DNA of 64,000 nt from NCBI RefSeq assembly GCF_900103265.1, contig NZ_FMWX01000001.1, positions 372,001 to 436,000 of the forward strand. Direction: 5' to 3'. The position numbers and the translations under genes were made by a program. Shown here piece by piece: positions 48,496-57,990 of the stretch. Position 1 is the first letter of the stretch. Each line of letters opens with the position of its first letter. The notes under the pieces were generated by a model that was not told the DNA's origin, made no database searches, and saw nothing but the letters and a program-made list of their open reading frames with translations. The DNA is from Sphingomonas sp. NFR15. Its GTDB lineage: Bacteria; Pseudomonadota; Alphaproteobacteria; Sphingomonadales; Sphingomonadaceae.

Positions 48496-50877
48496 TTATG
48501 TCGCGGAGGCCGCAACGTTGATGTGGTATGGCGCGGTCGCGAACAGCTCCGCCGCCGATACTGGCTCGGCGAAGTCGATCATCGTCTCGCCCCACCAGTC
48601 CGCGCCGGGGCTCGCCTGCCCCGCGCCGATCTGCGCCGACGCCGCCTTGAGCAGAACCGCGCATTCGAGCCGCTCGGCGCCTTGGGTACGCGTGAACGCG
48701 AGCACCTCCCCGGCGCGCGGGCCCGAGACGGTGACGGGCAGATATGCGCCATGCGAGAACAGCGCCGGTGACTGACGGCGTAGGCCGAGCAACCGCGCGA
48801 TCAGATGTGGCTTCGACAGCGGATCGCCGTCGCGCTCCAGCAGGGCGGCGCGGGCGGCATAATCGACCGGGCGGCGGTTGTCGGGATCGACGAGACTCCA
48901 GTCTCCCAACTCGGCGCCCTGATAACAATCGGGCACCCCGGGAACGGTATTGCGCAGCAGCGCGACGGCGAGACTATTCGCAGTGGCGGCTGGCGCAAGG
49001 CGCCGTACGAACGCCTCCATCTCGGCGGTGAACGTCCCGTCGGCAAGCAAGCGGTCGACCAATTCGGCGGCGCGCGCCTCATACGCTTCGTCGGGCGCTT
49101 CCCACGACGATCTCAGCTTGGCCTCGCGCAATGCCTTGGTCTGCCATGCCTTGATGCGGTCGGCGTCGATCGGCCAGGCGCCGAACATGGTCTGCAGCAG
49201 TATGTAGCGATCGGCGGGATCGACCCCGCGCCCTTCGGTGCGCGCCATCCAGCCGGCGACGCGTTCCGCCCAGATGTCGGGCACGCCGCTGAGCGCCGCG
49301 AGACGTGCGCGCACATCTTCACCGCGCTTGTGATCGTGCGTCGCGGTGGCGAGCATCGCATGGGGGAAATCGCGCGCGCGCGCCGCCATCGCGGCGTGGA
49401 ACTGGCCGATGTCCAACGCGAATCGCTCGGGCGCGAAGCCGACGTCGTTGGTCGAGAGCAGAACGCCGTGACGGTAGAAGGCGGTATCCTCCACCGCCTT
49501 CGCCGCGATCGGCGCGGAAAGTTGCTGGAAGCGGCGCACCGCCTCCGCCGCCAGTGTCGCATCGCCCGGCCCCCGGCCCGCGAGCCACTCGACGATATGG
49601 CGCGCGATCTCCGTTTCGCCGGGCGGGCAGAAGTCCGTGCTGTCGGCAAGCGCGCGATCAAGCACCGCCCCGTCGCTGGACGGGCCGTGATTGCCAACGC
49701 CGTAACTGCGATAGACCGGAAACACCCAAAGCAGCCGCTCGATCGCACGGCGCAGCATCGCGGGCGTGACCGCCTCGAACGCGGGATGGCTGGCACTCGC
49801 CGACGCGGCCAAGGCAGCGAAGGCGGCGACGCAGCGATCGGTCTGGCCGGCGAACTGCCAGGAGAGCAGTTGCTGGCGCGCGGTCAGCGCCTCGTCCGCG
49901 AAGTCGGAGGGGCGGCCGCTGATGTCCTCCCATAGCTCGCCGAGCGGTATCTCACCTTCGCTCGCGTGCAGAACCCCAGTCACCTCGCGCATGAAGTCGT
50001 ACCCGCTGGTGCCGTCGAGACCCCAGTCGCGCGCGAGCCTTTCGTGTTCGGCGAGGATCTTTTCGACGACGATATAGGCGCGCCGCGTGCCCCCGATCGC
50101 GTCGAATCGCGTGCGCAGCGCGCGGGCGTAGCCGGCGGGATCGGCGAGGCCGTCGATGTGATCGACGCGCACGCCATCGATCAGGCCCTGTTCGAACAGG
50201 CTGAAGTACAAAGCGTGGGTCGCCTCGAACACCTCGGGGTCTTCGACCCGCACGCCGGCGAGTTCGTTGATGGTGAAGAAGCGCCGCCAGTTGAGCTGGT
50301 CGTTCGCCGTCCGCCAGGACGCGAGCCGATAATGCTGCGCCTCGACCAGCGCGCGCAAATCGCCTTGCGCCGGCACGTCCGGCCGCAGCGGCGGACCGTC
50401 CGCGCCATAAAGCCGGAGCGCGCCATCGACCAGCTCGAGATCGCCCGCCGCGATCACCTCGCCGAGCGACGCGCCGAGGATCGGCAGCAGCAGCGGTTTG
50501 TCCCAGTCGATGTCGAACCAACGCGCGTACCGGCCGCCCGCGCCGTGGCGCAGCACGTCGTTCCAATAGCCATTCTCCCCGCCCGCCACGCCCATGTGAT
50601 TGGGCACGATATCGATGACCATGCCCATGCCCCGCGCGCGCACGGCATCGACGAGGCTGCGGAATCCTGCCTCACCGCCCAGCTCGGGATTGATTACGGT
50701 CGGATCGATCACGTCGTAGCCGTGCGGCGATCCCGAGACGGCGGCGGTGATCGGTGAGGCATAGACATGGCTGATGCCGAGCCGATCGAGATACGGCACG
50801 ATCGCTTCAGCCGCCGAGAACGGGAAATCGCGATTGAATTGCAGGCGGTAGGTCGCGCGTGGCGGGAAATCGGTCAT
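48496..50877 (-). CDS. treY: Malto-oligosyltrehalose synthase
   Basis: The 793-aa GH13 enzyme turns the reducing end of maltodextrins into a trehalosyl unit. Seen: RATYRLQFNRDFPF, GVRVDHIDGLADP (nucleophile Asp), a VVEKIL acid/base region and TATHDHKRGED. It is the last gene of the glgX-treZ-treY operon; ATG 50877 overlaps the treZ stop (ATGA). Confidence 0.95.
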   Translation of the reverse strand: MTDFPPRATYRLQFNRDFPFSAAEAIVPYLDRLGISHVYASPITAAVSGSPHGYDVIDPTVINPELGGEAGFRSLVDAVRARGMGMVIDIVPNHMGVAGGENGYWNDVLRHGAGGRYARWFDIDWDKPLLLPILGASLGEVIAAGDLELVDGALRLYGADGPPLRPDVPAQGDLRALVEAQHYRLASWRTANDQLNWRRFFTINELAGVRVEDPEVFEATHALYFSLFEQGLIDGVRVDHIDGLADPAGYARALRTRFDAIGGTRRAYIVVEKILAEHERLARDWGLDGTSGYDFMREVTGVLHASEGEIPLGELWEDISGRPSDFADEALTARQQLLSWQFAGQTDRCVAAFAALAASASASHPAFEAVTPAMLRRAIERLLWVFPVYRSYGVGNHGPSSDGAVLDRALADSTDFCPPGETEIARHIVEWLAGRGPGDATLAAEAVRRFQQLSAPIAAKAVEDTAFYRHGVLLSTNDVGFAPERFALDIGQFHAAMAARARDFPHAMLATATHDHKRGEDVRARLAALSGVPDIWAERVAGWMARTEGRGVDPADRYILLQTMFGAWPIDADRIKAWQTKALREAKLRSSWEAPDEAYEARAAELVDRLLADGTFTAEMEAFVRRLAPAATANSLAVALLRNTVPGVPDCYQGAELGDWSLVDPDNRRPVDYAARAALLERDGDPLSKPHLIARLLGLRRQSPALFSHGAYLPVTVSGPRAGEVLAFTRTQGAERLECAVLLKAASAQIGAGQASPGADWWGETMIDFAEPVSAAELFATAPYHINVAASAT

Positions 50878-52628
50878 GCTGCATCCTCAAGCCAGGCGGC
50901 GAAGCTCGCCGGCGCGCCGGGCGTGCCGAGCGCATAGAGCGGCGTCTCGGCGCGCACCGTCACCGGCGCGCTGCCGAGATTGATCGCGAGCGTCAGCACC
51001 GCACCGTCGCCGAGCGTCCACACGGCTTGAACCGCGCCTTCACCGAGCACCTCGGCACCATCCGCATACGCACCGCGCAGACGCGGCACGATCTTCGTGT
51101 GGCGTAGCGTCAGCAGGTCGCGGTACAGCGCGCGCCATTTTTGGGTGTCGTCCGCAGGCAAAGGCCGCGACGCCGCGAAGGTATCGGTTGCGTTGGGGTC
51201 GGGGATTTGCGCGCGCGCCGACTCGGAGGAAAACGCCTCGAAATGCGCGAATTCCTTGCGCCGGCCCTCGCGCACGATATCGGCGAGTTCATCGTGGAAA
51301 TCGGTGAAGAAGTAGAACGGAGTCTGCGATCCGATCTCGTCACCCATGAACATCAGCGGGATTTGCGGGCACAGCAGCAACAGCGCGGTCGCCGCCGCCA
51401 GCCGATCGGGCGTGACCAAGGTGGTCAACCGCTCGCCGAGCGCGCGGTTGCCGATCTGGTCGTGGTTCTGCAGGAACGCGACGAACGCGGTCGGCGCCAG
51501 ATGTCCGCTCGGCGTGCCGCGCGGCTTGCCGTCTTGGTGCGGCATCCCCTCGCCCTGGTAGATGAACCCCTCGCCCAGACAGCGCGCCAGCTTATCGGTC
51601 GAATTTTGTGCGAAATCGGCGTAATAGCCCTCGGTCTCGCCGGTCAGCAGGACGTGCATGACGTTGTGGAAATCGTCGTTCCATTGCGCATCGAAGCCGC
51701 CGTCGCCGAGGCGCGCCGCGTCGTTCGATTCGTTTTCGAGGATCAAGTGAACCTGCCGATGGGGCGCTACCTGCGCGCGGATCTCGGCCGCCATCCGGTC
51801 GAGGAAGGCGGTATCGCCGATCGCGTGAACCGCATCGAACCGCAAGCCGTCGAACCCGTACTCCTCGATCCACATCAGCGCGTTCTCAAGGAAATAGGCG
51901 GCGACCTCGGGCCGATCGACCGCGACCGCGCCGCCCCACGGCGTATCGCGATCGGCGTGGAAGAAGTCGCCAGCATAGGCGCCGAGGTAGTTCCCGTCCG
52001 GGCCGAAGTGGTTGTAGACCACGTCGAGCAAGATCATCAGCCCGTGTTCGTGCGCGCGATCGACCAACGCGCGCAGGTCGTGTGGCGAACCGTACGCCTC
52101 GGCGGGCGCGAACGGCAGCACGCCATCATAGCCCCAGTTGCGCGAGCCGGCGAACGCCGCGATCGGCATCAGTTCGATTGCGGTGACACCAAGCTCCGCC
52201 AGCGCCGGCAGCGTGTCGGCGACGCCGGCATAGCCGCCTAGTACGCCGGCGTGGACTTCCTGGATCACCGCTTCTTCCCACGGGCGGCCGCGCCAACCCC
52301 CGTTCGTGCCGGGCGAAGTCGTGGGACCATCGGCGTGTGCCGCGACTTCGCTCGGCAGGAACGGAGAAAGCACTACGCTCCAGCCATGCACGCCGCCCGA
52401 CTGCAGCCGCGAGGCGGGATCGGGCACGACCAGATTGGCATCGAGCCGGAAGCGGTACCGCGTTCCCGGCGGCGCGACCGCTTCGGCCTCGAACCAGCCG
52501 CGGTCGCGCGGCGTCATCGCGAGCGACGCCGCGCCGTCGATCTCCAGCGTCACGGCGTCGCGATCGGGCGCCCAGAGCCGGAAGATCGTGCGCCCGTCCG
52601 CTTCGAGGCGCGGTCCCCACAGGCGCAT
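50874..52628 (-). CDS. treZ: Malto-oligosyltrehalose trehalohydrolase
   Basis: The 584-aa GH13 enzyme releases trehalose from the TreY product. It has an N-terminal carbohydrate-binding E-set region (FRLWAPDRDAVTLEIDG), YDGVLPFAPAEAYG, DVVYNHFGPDGNY, GLRFDAVHAI (nucleophile), LILENE (acid) and QNHDQIGN. Its ATG overlaps the glgX stop by one base (TGATG). Confidence 0.95.
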   Translation of the reverse strand: MRLWGPRLEADGRTIFRLWAPDRDAVTLEIDGAASLAMTPRDRGWFEAEAVAPPGTRYRFRLDANLVVPDPASRLQSGGVHGWSVVLSPFLPSEVAAHADGPTTSPGTNGGWRGRPWEEAVIQEVHAGVLGGYAGVADTLPALAELGVTAIELMPIAAFAGSRNWGYDGVLPFAPAEAYGSPHDLRALVDRAHEHGLMILLDVVYNHFGPDGNYLGAYAGDFFHADRDTPWGGAVAVDRPEVAAYFLENALMWIEEYGFDGLRFDAVHAIGDTAFLDRMAAEIRAQVAPHRQVHLILENESNDAARLGDGGFDAQWNDDFHNVMHVLLTGETEGYYADFAQNSTDKLARCLGEGFIYQGEGMPHQDGKPRGTPSGHLAPTAFVAFLQNHDQIGNRALGERLTTLVTPDRLAAATALLLLCPQIPLMFMGDEIGSQTPFYFFTDFHDELADIVREGRRKEFAHFEAFSSESARAQIPDPNATDTFAASRPLPADDTQKWRALYRDLLTLRHTKIVPRLRGAYADGAEVLGEGAVQAVWTLGDGAVLTLAINLGSAPVTVRAETPLYALGTPGAPASFAAWLEDAA

Positions 52629-54730
52629 CAGGCGTCCTTGTCCGCGCGTCGGCGGATCAGGACCGCCGCGTGCGCCTGCACCTCATAGGTGTCGCCGATC
52701 GGCGTCGGCTCGAGGTCGGGCTGCGCGCTGTCGATCAACACTTCGCGATCCGAATTGGGCGCGGGCAAGGTGAAGGTAATCGCGTCCTCGCTCGCGTTCA
52801 TCAGCAGGGTGAGCGCTTCGATGCGCCCATCCTCGAGCGCGACAGCGCGCCGCATCACGAGCGCGCGGCCTTCGGGGTTGTTCCAATCGTCGGGCGACAT
52901 CGTCTCGCCGCGCTCATCCCACCATTCGATGTCATTGATCCCGTAACCGGGCGAATCCTGACCGTAGAGGAAATTGGCCGAGCGCAGCACCTCATGCGTC
53001 TTGCGCAGCGCGATCAGCCGCGACGTGAAGGCGAACAGCGAGCGGCCCTCGGGGCTGTCGGCCTGCTCCCAATCGAGCCAACTGATCTCATTGTCCTGGC
53101 AGTAGGCGTTGTTGTTGCCGTGCTGCGTGCGACCAAATTCGTCGCCCGCCACCAGCATCGGCGTGCCGAGCGAGGCCAGTAACGTCACCAGCATCGAGCG
53201 CTGCACCGTGGCGCGGGTCTTGAGGATGCCCTCGTCGTCGGTCGGCCCCTCCGCACCCCAGTTGCGCGAGATGTTGTTGTCGTGGCCGTCGTTGTTGTTT
53301 TCGCCGTTCGCCTCGTTGTGGCGCTCCTCGTAGGAGACGAGATCGGCGAGCGTGAAGCCGTCATGGCTGGTGAGGAAGTTGACGCTCGCCCACGGACGCC
53401 GTGCGCGCCGATCGAACAGATCACCCGAGCCGGACAGCCGCGCCGCGAGATCGCCACGCTTGCCGGGATCACCGCGCCAATAGCCCCGCACGGTGTCACG
53501 ATATTTGTCGTTCCACTCGGCGAAGCCCGGCGGGAAATTGCCGAGCTGGTAGCCGCCCATACCGACGTCCCACGGTTCGGTGATGAGCTTGAGCCGGCCG
53601 AGGATCGGGTCTTGCCGCAGCACGTCGAAGAAGCCGGCGCTGGGGTCGAAGCCCGTGTCGGTGCGCCCGAGCGTCAGCCCCAGATCGAAGCGGAACCCGT
53701 CGATACCGAACGAGGTCGCCCAATATCGCAGCGAATCCGCGACCATCTGGATCACGCGCGCGTGATCGAGCTTGAAGGTGTTGCCGGTGCCGGTGTCGTT
53801 GATGCAATAGCGCGGCTGGTCGGGCACCAGCCGGTAATAGGTCGCGTTGTCGAGGCCACGCCACGACAGGGTGGGCCCGAGTTCGCTGCCCTCGCAGCTA
53901 TGGTTGTACACCACGTCGAGGATCACCTCGATCCCGGCGGCATGGAGCCGCCGCACCGCGAGCCGCAGTTCATCATGCGAATCGGTGGAGAAATAGCCCG
54001 GCTCGGGCGCGAAGAAGCTAAGCGTGTTATAGCCCCAATAGTTGCGCAGGCCCCGCTCCTGCAGGAACCGATCCTGCGTGAAGGCGTGGATCGGGAGCAG
54101 TTCGAGCGCGGTGACGCCGAGACGCTTGAGATGATCGATCACGCGCGGGTGCGACAGCGCCGCGAAGGTGCCGCGTTCGCGTGGCGGCACCAGATCGAGC
54201 AGCTTGGTCAGCCCCTTGGCGTGCGCCTCGTAGATCACCGTTTCCGACCAGGGGGTGTTGGGGCGCACGTCGCGAGACCAGTCGAACGCGTCGCTGGTGA
54301 CGATCGCCTTGGGCATGGCGGGCGCGCTGTCGCGCTTGTCGAAGCCGAGATCGGCGCGCCGTCCGCGCACCGGGTAACCATGTAGCACGTCGCTCCATTT
54401 GATCGGTCCCGACAGGCGGCGCGCATAGGGATCAAGCAGCAGCTTGTTCGGGTTGAAGCGATGCCCTTCCTCGGGCGCGTAACGACCATAGGCGCGATAG
54501 CCATAGAGGAGGCCGGGGCGCGCGTCCGGCAGATAGCCGTGCCACACCTCGTCGGTCCATTCGGGCAGCGTATAACGCGCGATCTCGCGCTTGCCGGTCG
54601 GTTCGAACACGCACAACTCGATCTTCTCGGCATGCGCAGAGAAAACGGCGAAGTTGACGCCGAGTCCGTCGAACGTGGCGCCGAGCGGATAGGGAGAACC
54701 GCCCTCGAGGCGGTCAGCAGTGGGGCGCAA
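52628..54730 (-). CDS. glgX: Glycogen debranching enzyme (TreX/GlgX type)
   Basis: The 700-aa GH13 isoamylase-type enzyme cleaves alpha-1,6 branches to feed maltodextrins to TreY/TreZ. It has the N-terminal E-set domain (GATFDGLGVNFAVFSAHAEK), DVVYNHSCEGSELGPTLSWRG-type region, GFRFDLG (nucleophile), EPWDVGMGGYQLGNFPPG (acid) and FLTSHDGFTL. It starts with TTG at 54730, supported by GGGAGA seven bases upstream. First gene of the trehalose operon. Confidence 0.95.
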   Translation of the reverse strand: MRPTADRLEGGSPYPLGATFDGLGVNFAVFSAHAEKIELCVFEPTGKREIARYTLPEWTDEVWHGYLPDARPGLLYGYRAYGRYAPEEGHRFNPNKLLLDPYARRLSGPIKWSDVLHGYPVRGRRADLGFDKRDSAPAMPKAIVTSDAFDWSRDVRPNTPWSETVIYEAHAKGLTKLLDLVPPRERGTFAALSHPRVIDHLKRLGVTALELLPIHAFTQDRFLQERGLRNYWGYNTLSFFAPEPGYFSTDSHDELRLAVRRLHAAGIEVILDVVYNHSCEGSELGPTLSWRGLDNATYYRLVPDQPRYCINDTGTGNTFKLDHARVIQMVADSLRYWATSFGIDGFRFDLGLTLGRTDTGFDPSAGFFDVLRQDPILGRLKLITEPWDVGMGGYQLGNFPPGFAEWNDKYRDTVRGYWRGDPGKRGDLAARLSGSGDLFDRRARRPWASVNFLTSHDGFTLADLVSYEERHNEANGENNNDGHDNNISRNWGAEGPTDDEGILKTRATVQRSMLVTLLASLGTPMLVAGDEFGRTQHGNNNAYCQDNEISWLDWEQADSPEGRSLFAFTSRLIALRKTHEVLRSANFLYGQDSPGYGINDIEWWDERGETMSPDDWNNPEGRALVMRRAVALEDGRIEALTLLMNASEDAITFTLPAPNSDREVLIDSAQPDLEPTPIGDTYEVQAHAAVLIRRRADKDA

Positions 54731-54772
54731 GATAGTCTCCCTCAGTCAACGGGATGGCATGGAACGGCTGGG

Positions 54773-54790
54773 CGCCCGCCTGCGCGGGCG
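54773..54790. terminator. Hairpin between DUF2934 gene and glgX
   Basis: CGCCCGC (54773-54779) pairs with GCGGGCG (54784-54790) around a 4-nt loop. It lies directly after the DUF2934 stop on the minus strand and before glgX, so it may end or attenuate the upstream transcript. No T-run. Confidence 0.4.
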
Positions 54791-54794
54791 GCGT

Positions 54795-55112
54795 TCAGCG
54801 GATCGGCGTGAGCGGCTTCACCCTGCGCTTGGCCGGCTTCTTGGCGGGGGCCGGTGCTGCCGCCTCCGCCGGCTCGGCCGCAGCCGCGCTTTCCGGCTCG
54901 GCGGGCGGCGTGGGCTCCACGGCTGCCTCGGGTTCGACAGCCGGTGCGTCCGCCGTCTCGGTGACGGCCGCCCCGGACTCGGACGCCGCGGCGGCGTCGA
55001 ATTCGGCTTCGGCCTGCGCCCAATGCTGATCGGCGACGCCCTCCGGCTGGCCCTGTTCGATCCAGATCGCATGCGCGCGCTGGCGGACTTGCGAGATCCG
55101 ATCCTGTTCCAT
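54795..55112 (-). CDS. DUF2934 protein with low-complexity Ala/Glu/Pro linker
   Basis: The 105-aa protein has the DUF2934 motif at the N-terminus (RISQVRQRAHAIWIEQGQPEG, about residues 5-25, then DQHWAQAEAEF) followed by a low-complexity Ala/Glu/Pro/Val region and a Lys/Arg-rich end. The domain is short, of unknown function, often next to trehalose/glycogen genes in alphaproteobacteria. ATG 55112 follows a GGGG-rich ribosome site. It precedes glgX by 64 nt on the same strand. Confidence 0.75.
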   Translation of the reverse strand: MEQDRISQVRQRAHAIWIEQGQPEGVADQHWAQAEAEFDAAAASESGAAVTETADAPAVEPEAAVEPTPPAEPESAAAAEPAEAAAPAPAKKPAKRRVKPLTPIR

Positions 55113-55275
55113 GAAAGTCCCCTGCTGGTCGTAACGGTTCGCCAACTGCAATGCGCGGCGGCGCATAAGGATGCGCGTTTCGCGACTGTGCAGAGAATTT
55201 TTCCTGAGACACCCGGCGATTGCCAAGCGTTTCCGACGGCTCGATATACGCATGCCTTCGCCGCGGAGCATCACC

Positions 55276-56502
55276 ATGGATCATGACGTCGCGATCATCG
55301 GAGCCGGTGCCGCAGGCATCGCGGCGGCGCGCACCTTGGTCACGAACGGCCGATCGGTGGTGGTGCTGGAGGCGAGCGACCGCGTGGGCGGACGCGGCTG
55401 GACAATCGGCATGGCGGGCATGACGCTCGATCTTGGCTGTGGCTGGCTCCATTCGGCGGAGCGCAACCCGCTCGTCGCGGAGGGCGAAGCCGCGAACTTC
55501 ACCGTCCATTGCGGGCCGTCGGCATGGCAGGAGCAATGGCGCGGCCTCGGCTTTACGCCGGCTGAGCAGGCTGCTGCGCGGGCCGCTTGGGCCGCGCTGG
55601 ACGCGCGGTTCCACGCGGCACCGCCGGAGAGCGACCGCGCTTCGGACGCGCTGGAACCGGGCGGGGCGTGGAACGCCTTCTGCCGCGCGCTGAGCGGTTA
55701 CATGAACGGCGCCGATCTCGATCGGCTCTCGATCGCCGATTTCCTCGCCTATGATGATGCCGCGAGCGAGAACAACTGGCGCGTGCACGAGGGCTACGGC
55801 GCGCTGCTCGCCGCGCGATTGCCGCATGTGGAGCTGAGGTTGACGACCCCGGCACGCCGCGTCGCCCTCGGCGATCGGGGCGTGCGGATCGAGACCGATC
55901 GCGGCACGGTCAGCGCGCGCGCAGCGATCGTCACCGCGTCCAGCAACGTGCTCGCCAGCGGCGCGATGGCGTTCGACCCGGCCGCGACCGACCACCTCCA
56001 CGCCGCCGCGCAACTGCCGCTCGGCTTGGCGGACAAGCTGTTCTTCGAACTGATCGGCAATCACGGGCTTGAGGTCGAGACGCACCTGATCGGCAACCCG
56101 CGCGATGCCAATACCGGCAGCTATTATGTCCGTCCGCTCGGCCAGCCGGTGATCGAAGCGTTCTTCGGCGGGCCGGGAGCGCAGCAGCTCGAACGCGTCG
56201 GGGTGGCCGAGGCGTTCCGTCTCGCCGCCGACGAGCTTGCGGGGTTGCTCGGAAGCGATGTCCGACGCCACCTGCGGCCAATCGCCGCTTCGGCCTGGTG
56301 CCGAACGGCGTGGATCAACGGATCGTACAGCCATGCGTTGCCGGGCCAGGCGCATGCGCGTGCGACGCTGGCGAAGCCGCTCGACGGGCGCATCTTTTTC
56401 GCCGGCGAAGCGACCCACGCGACCGACTTCTCGACCGCGCACGGCGCTTGGCAAAGCGGCATCCGCGCGGCGCGGGAGATACTCGAAGCGCAGACCGCCT
56501 GA
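55276..56502 (+). CDS. FAD-dependent amine-oxidase-like protein
   Basis: The 408-aa protein binds FAD through GAGAAGIAAARTL and the RxGGR-type VGGRGWT, and a C-terminal FAGEATHATDFSTAHGAWQSG, which closes the flavin site in monoamine oxidase family enzymes. Likely it oxidises an amine or related compound. ATG 55276 follows GGAG. Convergent with metQ 19 nt away. Substrate unknown. Confidence 0.85.
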   Translation: MDHDVAIIGAGAAGIAAARTLVTNGRSVVVLEASDRVGGRGWTIGMAGMTLDLGCGWLHSAERNPLVAEGEAANFTVHCGPSAWQEQWRGLGFTPAEQAAARAAWAALDARFHAAPPESDRASDALEPGGAWNAFCRALSGYMNGADLDRLSIADFLAYDDAASENNWRVHEGYGALLAARLPHVELRLTTPARRVALGDRGVRIETDRGTVSARAAIVTASSNVLASGAMAFDPAATDHLHAAAQLPLGLADKLFFELIGNHGLEVETHLIGNPRDANTGSYYVRPLGQPVIEAFFGGPGAQQLERVGVAEAFRLAADELAGLLGSDVRRHLRPIAASAWCRTAWINGSYSHALPGQAHARATLAKPLDGRIFFAGEATHATDFSTAHGAWQSGIRAAREILEAQTA

Positions 56503-56521
56503 TCCCGGCAGCAAGGCGGCG

Positions 56522-57313
56522 TCAGAACGCCGGCAGCACCGCGCCCTTATAGTGCGTCTTGATGAAGTCGCGCGTCGCCGGGCTGCGCAGCGCGGCGATC
56601 AGCTTGACGACGCGCGGATCTTTCTCCTCGCCCGCGCGCCCGACGACGAAGTTGACGTAGGGCGAGTTGGCGTCCTCGATCAGCAACGCGTCGCGCACCG
56701 GGTTGAGCTTGGCGTCGAGCGCGTAATTGGTGTTGATGAGCGCGAGATCGACCTGATCGAGCACGCGCGGCAGTGTCGCCGATTCGAGTTCCTTGAACTG
56801 CAGGTTCTTGGGATTGGCGACGATGTCGTGCAGTGTCGAAAGCGGATCGGCGGGGTTGCGCAGCCGCACCAGCCCCGCCCTCTGGAGTAGCAGCAAGGCG
56901 CGCCCGCCGTTGCTCGCTTCATTGGGGATAGCGACGGTCGCGCCCTGCGGCAGCGCTGAGAGCGTCTTCCATTTATGCGAATAGCCGCCGAGCGGCTCGA
57001 CGTGGATGCCCGCATACGCGACGAGATGCGTGCCGCGGGAGGCGTTGAACGTGTCGAGATACGGCTTGGTCTGGAAATAGTTCACGTCGACCTGCTTCTG
57101 GTCGACCTGGAGGTTGGGCTGAACATAATCGTTGAACACGCGGATGCGGAGATCGACACCTTCCTTGGCAAGCGCCGGCTTGACCGATTCGAGGATCTCG
57201 GCATGCGGGACGGCGGTCGCCGCGACCGTCAGCGTCTTGCCGTCGTCCGGCGCGCCGCCCGAGCAAGCGGCGGCGAGCAGCGGCAACGCGAGAAGAAAGC
57301 GGCGGCGGTTCAT
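56522..57313 (-). CDS. metQ: MetQ-type substrate-binding lipoprotein
   Basis: The 263-aa lipoprotein has a signal ending LLAAAC (a weak lipobox), then the NlpA/MetQ pattern: VAATAVPHAEILE, DYVQPNLQVDQKQVDVNYFQ, IPNEASNGGRALLLLQ and ALINTNYALDA. Family proteins bind D/L-methionine; residues here do not show whether the ligand is methionine or another sulfur compound. ATG 57313 follows GAGGAG. Last gene of metNIQ. Confidence 0.9.
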   Translation of the reverse strand: MNRRRFLLALPLLAAACSGGAPDDGKTLTVAATAVPHAEILESVKPALAKEGVDLRIRVFNDYVQPNLQVDQKQVDVNYFQTKPYLDTFNASRGTHLVAYAGIHVEPLGGYSHKWKTLSALPQGATVAIPNEASNGGRALLLLQRAGLVRLRNPADPLSTLHDIVANPKNLQFKELESATLPRVLDQVDLALINTNYALDAKLNPVRDALLIEDANSPYVNFVVGRAGEEKDPRVVKLIAALRSPATRDFIKTHYKGAVLPAF

Positions 57314-57324
57314 CGAATGGCTCC

Positions 57325-57990
57325 TCAGCGATGCGTGACATGGCGGGCGAGACGATCGCCGGCGAACTGGATGATCTGGACGAGCAGCACGAGCAACACC
57401 ACGGTGACGATCATCACATCGGTCTGGAAGCGCTGATAGCCGAAGCGGATCGCGAGATCGCCGAGGCCACCCGCCCCGACCACGCCCGCCATCGCGGTGA
57501 ACGAAACCAGCGCCACCGCCGTTACCGTCGCACCCGAGACGAGGCCGGGCATCGCCTCCGGGATCAGCGCGCCGGTGACGATCTGGCGCGTGGTCGCCCC
57601 CATCGCCTGCGCCGCTTCGATCGTGGTGCGATCGACCTCCTTCAGCGCGCTTTCGACCAGCCGCGCATAAAAGGGCGCCGCGCCAACCACGAGCGGCGGG
57701 ATCGCTCCCACCACGCCGAGCGAGGTGCCGACCAGCGCCACCGTCAGCGGGATCATCACGATCAGCAGGATGACGAACGGCACCGAACGCAAGATGTTGA
57801 CGGCGGTGCCAAGCACGAGATTGACGGCGCGGTTCTGCGAAATCTGGCGCTCCGCAGTCAGGTACAACAGCACGCCAAGCGGCAGGCCGAGCAGCACCGT
57901 GAGCAGCAGCGATCCGCCGAGCATCGCCAGCGTGTCGCGGCAGGCGGTGGCGATGTCGCTCCAATCGACGTTGGCGAACCAGGTGTTCAT
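57325..57990 (-). CDS. metI: MetI-type ABC permease
   Basis: The 221-aa inner-membrane permease has about five helices and the EAA loop [21 protein letters not shown]. It starts at ATG 57990, overlapping the metN stop (ATGA), and forms the channel for MetQ-bound ligand. Confidence 0.93.
   Translation of the reverse strand: MNTWFANVDWSDIATACRDTLAMLGGSLLLTVLLGLPLGVLLYLTAERQISQNRAVNLVLGTAVNILRSVPFVILLIVMIPLTVALVGTSLGVVGAIPPLVVGAAPFYARLVESALKEVDRTTIEAAQAMGATTRQIVTGALIPEAMPGLVSGATVTAVALVSFTAMAGVVGAGGLGDLAIRFGYQRFQTDVMIVTVVLLVLLVQIIQFAGDRLARHVTHR

Noticed and set aside
54742..56514. 590-codon minus-strand frame opposite the amine-oxidase-like gene
   Set aside because: Antisense to a complete FAD protein; only its last part overlaps the real DUF2934 region and in a different frame.
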